Shown here: piece after piece, positions 7,654 to 8,586 of the stretch
Position numbering within the stretch: the stretch's first letter is position 1
How the letters are laid out: the number at the start of each line of letters is the position of its first letter
Notes under the pieces: generated by a model
Seen by the model: only the letters and a program-made list of their open reading frames with translations
Database searches by the model: none
Told to the model about the DNA's origin: nothing
Program-made: the position numbers and the translations under genes
From: Actinomycetes bacterium
GTDB taxonomy: Bacteria > Actinomycetota > Actinomycetes > Mycobacteriales > Mycobacteriaceae
Reading direction: 5' to 3'
DNA length: 8,586 nt
Assembly: GCA_022600695.1 (NCBI GenBank)
Contig: JAHZJY010000151.1
Coordinates: 1-8,586 of the forward strand

Positions 7654-7661
7654 ATCAACGC

Positions 7662-7994
7662 GTGGGGTTTTTCGACAGGTTCCGGCGTGGCTCAGGAACA
7701 TCCGCCGACTTGCGCTACCTGCGACAGTGGGCGGCGCAGCGCACCGGCGTGGAAGCCTTCGTCGAGCCCCAGACGCCCGTAACGCCGCTGACAGTCGTCC
7801 TGGTGGCCGCTGACGGCGAGTGGACGCGGCGCGCCGCCGGCGGTGCCGCCGGAGCGCGACGGGTCGGCGAACTGCTGCGCATACCGGTCTACGACGTGCA
7901 GAAGATCGGCTACCCGCAACGGATGCGTGACTTCGACGAACGCCGCCGAATCGAGCGGCGTCGCGCCCGGCGCGCCGAACTGGACGGGCCATAA
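7662..7994 (+). CDS. Conserved-looking hypothetical protein, 110 residues, upstream of ephD
   Basis: The frame starts at GTG 7662 with MGFFDRFRRG, a typical beginning for small mycobacterial cytoplasmic proteins, and ends at TAA 7994. The middle (about 43-83) reads as a small alpha/beta unit: a hydrophobic strand TPLTVVLVAADG, then [34 protein letters not shown]. The C-terminal 25 residues are strongly basic (ERRRIERRRARRAEL) and probably helical, possibly binding nucleic acid or acidic partners. There is no signal peptide or membrane helix. I do not recognise the family. No Shine-Dalgarno sequence precedes the GTG and the dyad at 7633-7653 ends 8 bases before it, so a leaderless start is possible. 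The stop is followed after 7 bases by the ephD-like start, so the two are probably co-transcribed. Third-position GC usage fits its neighbours. A long upstream extension of the frame to 7512 is discarded because it overlaps the dlaT start. Confidence 0.75.
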   Translation: MGFFDRFRRGSGTSADLRYLRQWAAQRTGVEAFVEPQTPVTPLTVVLVAADGEWTRRAAGGAAGARRVGELLRIPVYDVQKIGYPQRMRDFDERRRIERRRARRAELDGP

Positions 7995-8001
7995 TCGGCG
8001 G

Positions 8002-8586
8002 ATGCCGACTCGTTTTGTTCAGGCCAATGACGGAACCCGCCTCGCGGTCTACGAGGACGGCAATCCGGATGGGCCCACCATCGTCATGGTGCATGGTTGG
8101 CCCGACTCCCACGTGCTGTGGGACAGCGTGGTGGCCCAACTGTGCGGTGACTACCGGATCGTCCGCTACGACGCCCGCGGGGCCGGCGCATCGGATGTAC
8201 CCCGGTCGGCGTCGTCGTACACCGTCGAACAACTCGCCGACGACTTCGACGCGGTCGCGGCGGCGGTATCGCCGGACCGGGCGGTGCATGTTCTCGCCCA
8301 CGACTGGGGTGCGGCCACCATGTGGGAGTACGTCAGCCGTCCGGGGGCAGAGGACCGCGTTGCGTCGTACACGTCGATATCAGGTCCCGACCCCGGTCAC
8401 CTGAGCAGGTTTCTGCGTGACGGTCTGTCCCGTCCATACCGGCCCAAGCGGTTCGCCCGGGCTTTTTCACAGGGGTTGCACTTCGGCTACATGGCGTTTT
8501 TCCGGACAGCGCTGGCACCGGTCGCCATGCGGACCTTTCTGGCCGAGGCCGGCAGACGGTTCGTCATCAATGCGGGCGTGCCGCCG
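8002..8586 (+). CDS. ephD: EphD-like alpha/beta hydrolase (epoxide hydrolase domain), C-terminus beyond window
   Basis: The first 195 codons are visible, running off the right edge. The sequence shows the alpha/beta hydrolase core: the oxyanion-hole motif HGWP at 31-34, the YDARGAGAS loop at 56-64, and the nucleophile elbow AHDWG at 99-103 with Asp101, the acid nucleophile of epoxide hydrolases and dehalogenases. Segments such as EDGNPDGPT, DSHVLWD and VHVLAHDWG resemble M. tuberculosis EphD, a fusion of this domain with a C-terminal short-chain dehydrogenase linked to epoxy-mycolic acid metabolism. The SDR half, base His and lid acids would lie outside the window, so the fusion cannot be confirmed. 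The ATG at 8002 lies 7 bases after the preceding gene; only a weak GGCGG precedes it. Position, divergent from dlaT, matches the Rv2214c-Rv2215 arrangement. Confidence 0.85.
   Translation, partial: MPTRFVQANDGTRLAVYEDGNPDGPTIVMVHGWPDSHVLWDSVVAQLCGDYRIVRYDARGAGASDVPRSASSYTVEQLADDFDAVAAAVSPDRAVHVLAHDWGAATMWEYVSRPGAEDRVASYTSISGPDPGHLSRFLRDGLSRPYRPKRFARAFSQGLHFGYMAFFRTALAPVAMRTFLAEAGRRFVINAGVPP

Noticed and set aside
6782..7813. 343-codon Gly/Ala/Ser-rich plus-strand open frame opposite dlaT
   Set aside because: Its low-complexity composition mirrors the Ala-Pro linkers of DlaT on the other strand; it is not an independent PE/PPE- or Gly-rich protein.
7552..8301. 249-codon minus-strand open frame opposite the small unknown gene and ephD
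   Set aside because: It is arginine-rich shadow sequence with no domain and overlaps a clear alpha/beta hydrolase frame on the plus strand.

Overview
The window looks like a core chromosomal segment from a mycobacterium, probably a fast-growing environmental member of Mycobacteriaceae. The evidence is the high GC content, frequent GTG and TTG starts, leaderless-looking genes, and a gene order that I recall matching the M. tuberculosis Rv2214c-Rv2220 neighbourhood (ephD, dlaT, Rv2216, lipB, lipA, Rv2219, an RDD protein, glnA1), here in reverse orientation. The genus is an inference. I see no mobile element, CRISPR array, tRNA, rRNA or prophage sign, and no gene-free stretch above 300 bases.

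Layout from left to right: (1) positions 1-241, minus strand: the 5' part of a gene for a small exported protein, cut by the window edge. (2) 242-425: intergenic, with a strong hairpin just downstream of glnA and a weaker one beside it. (3) 426-1862, minus: glnA, type I glutamine synthetase with the adenylylation tyrosine at residue 406. (4) 1863-1982: divergent control region with a four-half-site GlnR-like box. (5) 1983-2441, plus: RDD-family membrane protein, probably read from a leaderless mRNA. (6) 2442-2507: convergent intergenic gap with nested inverted repeats, a likely bidirectional terminator. (7) 2508-7539, minus: a compact five-gene run transcribed dlaT, TIGR01777-type SDR, lipB, lipA, DUF4191 membrane protein. 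(8) 7540-7661: divergent intergenic region with a perfect 7-7-7 dyad. (9) 7662-7994, plus: a 110-residue protein of unknown function. (10) 8002-8586, plus: the start of an EphD-like alpha/beta hydrolase, cut by the window edge.

The central theme is lipoate. LipB transfers an octanoyl group from acyl carrier protein to lipoyl-domain lysines, LipA inserts two sulfurs, and DlaT carries two such lipoyl domains and serves as the E2 of pyruvate dehydrogenase. The substrate protein and both modifying enzymes are thus in one tightly spaced transcription unit, with an SDR and a two-helix membrane protein of unknown role. glnA handles ammonium assimilation and appears to be under nitrogen (GlnR) control.

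I found no clearly new biological system. The observations most worth checking are the GlnR-like box shared by glnA and the RDD gene, the dyad between dlaT and the small unknown gene, the two leaderless-type starts, and the small unknown gene preceding ephD.
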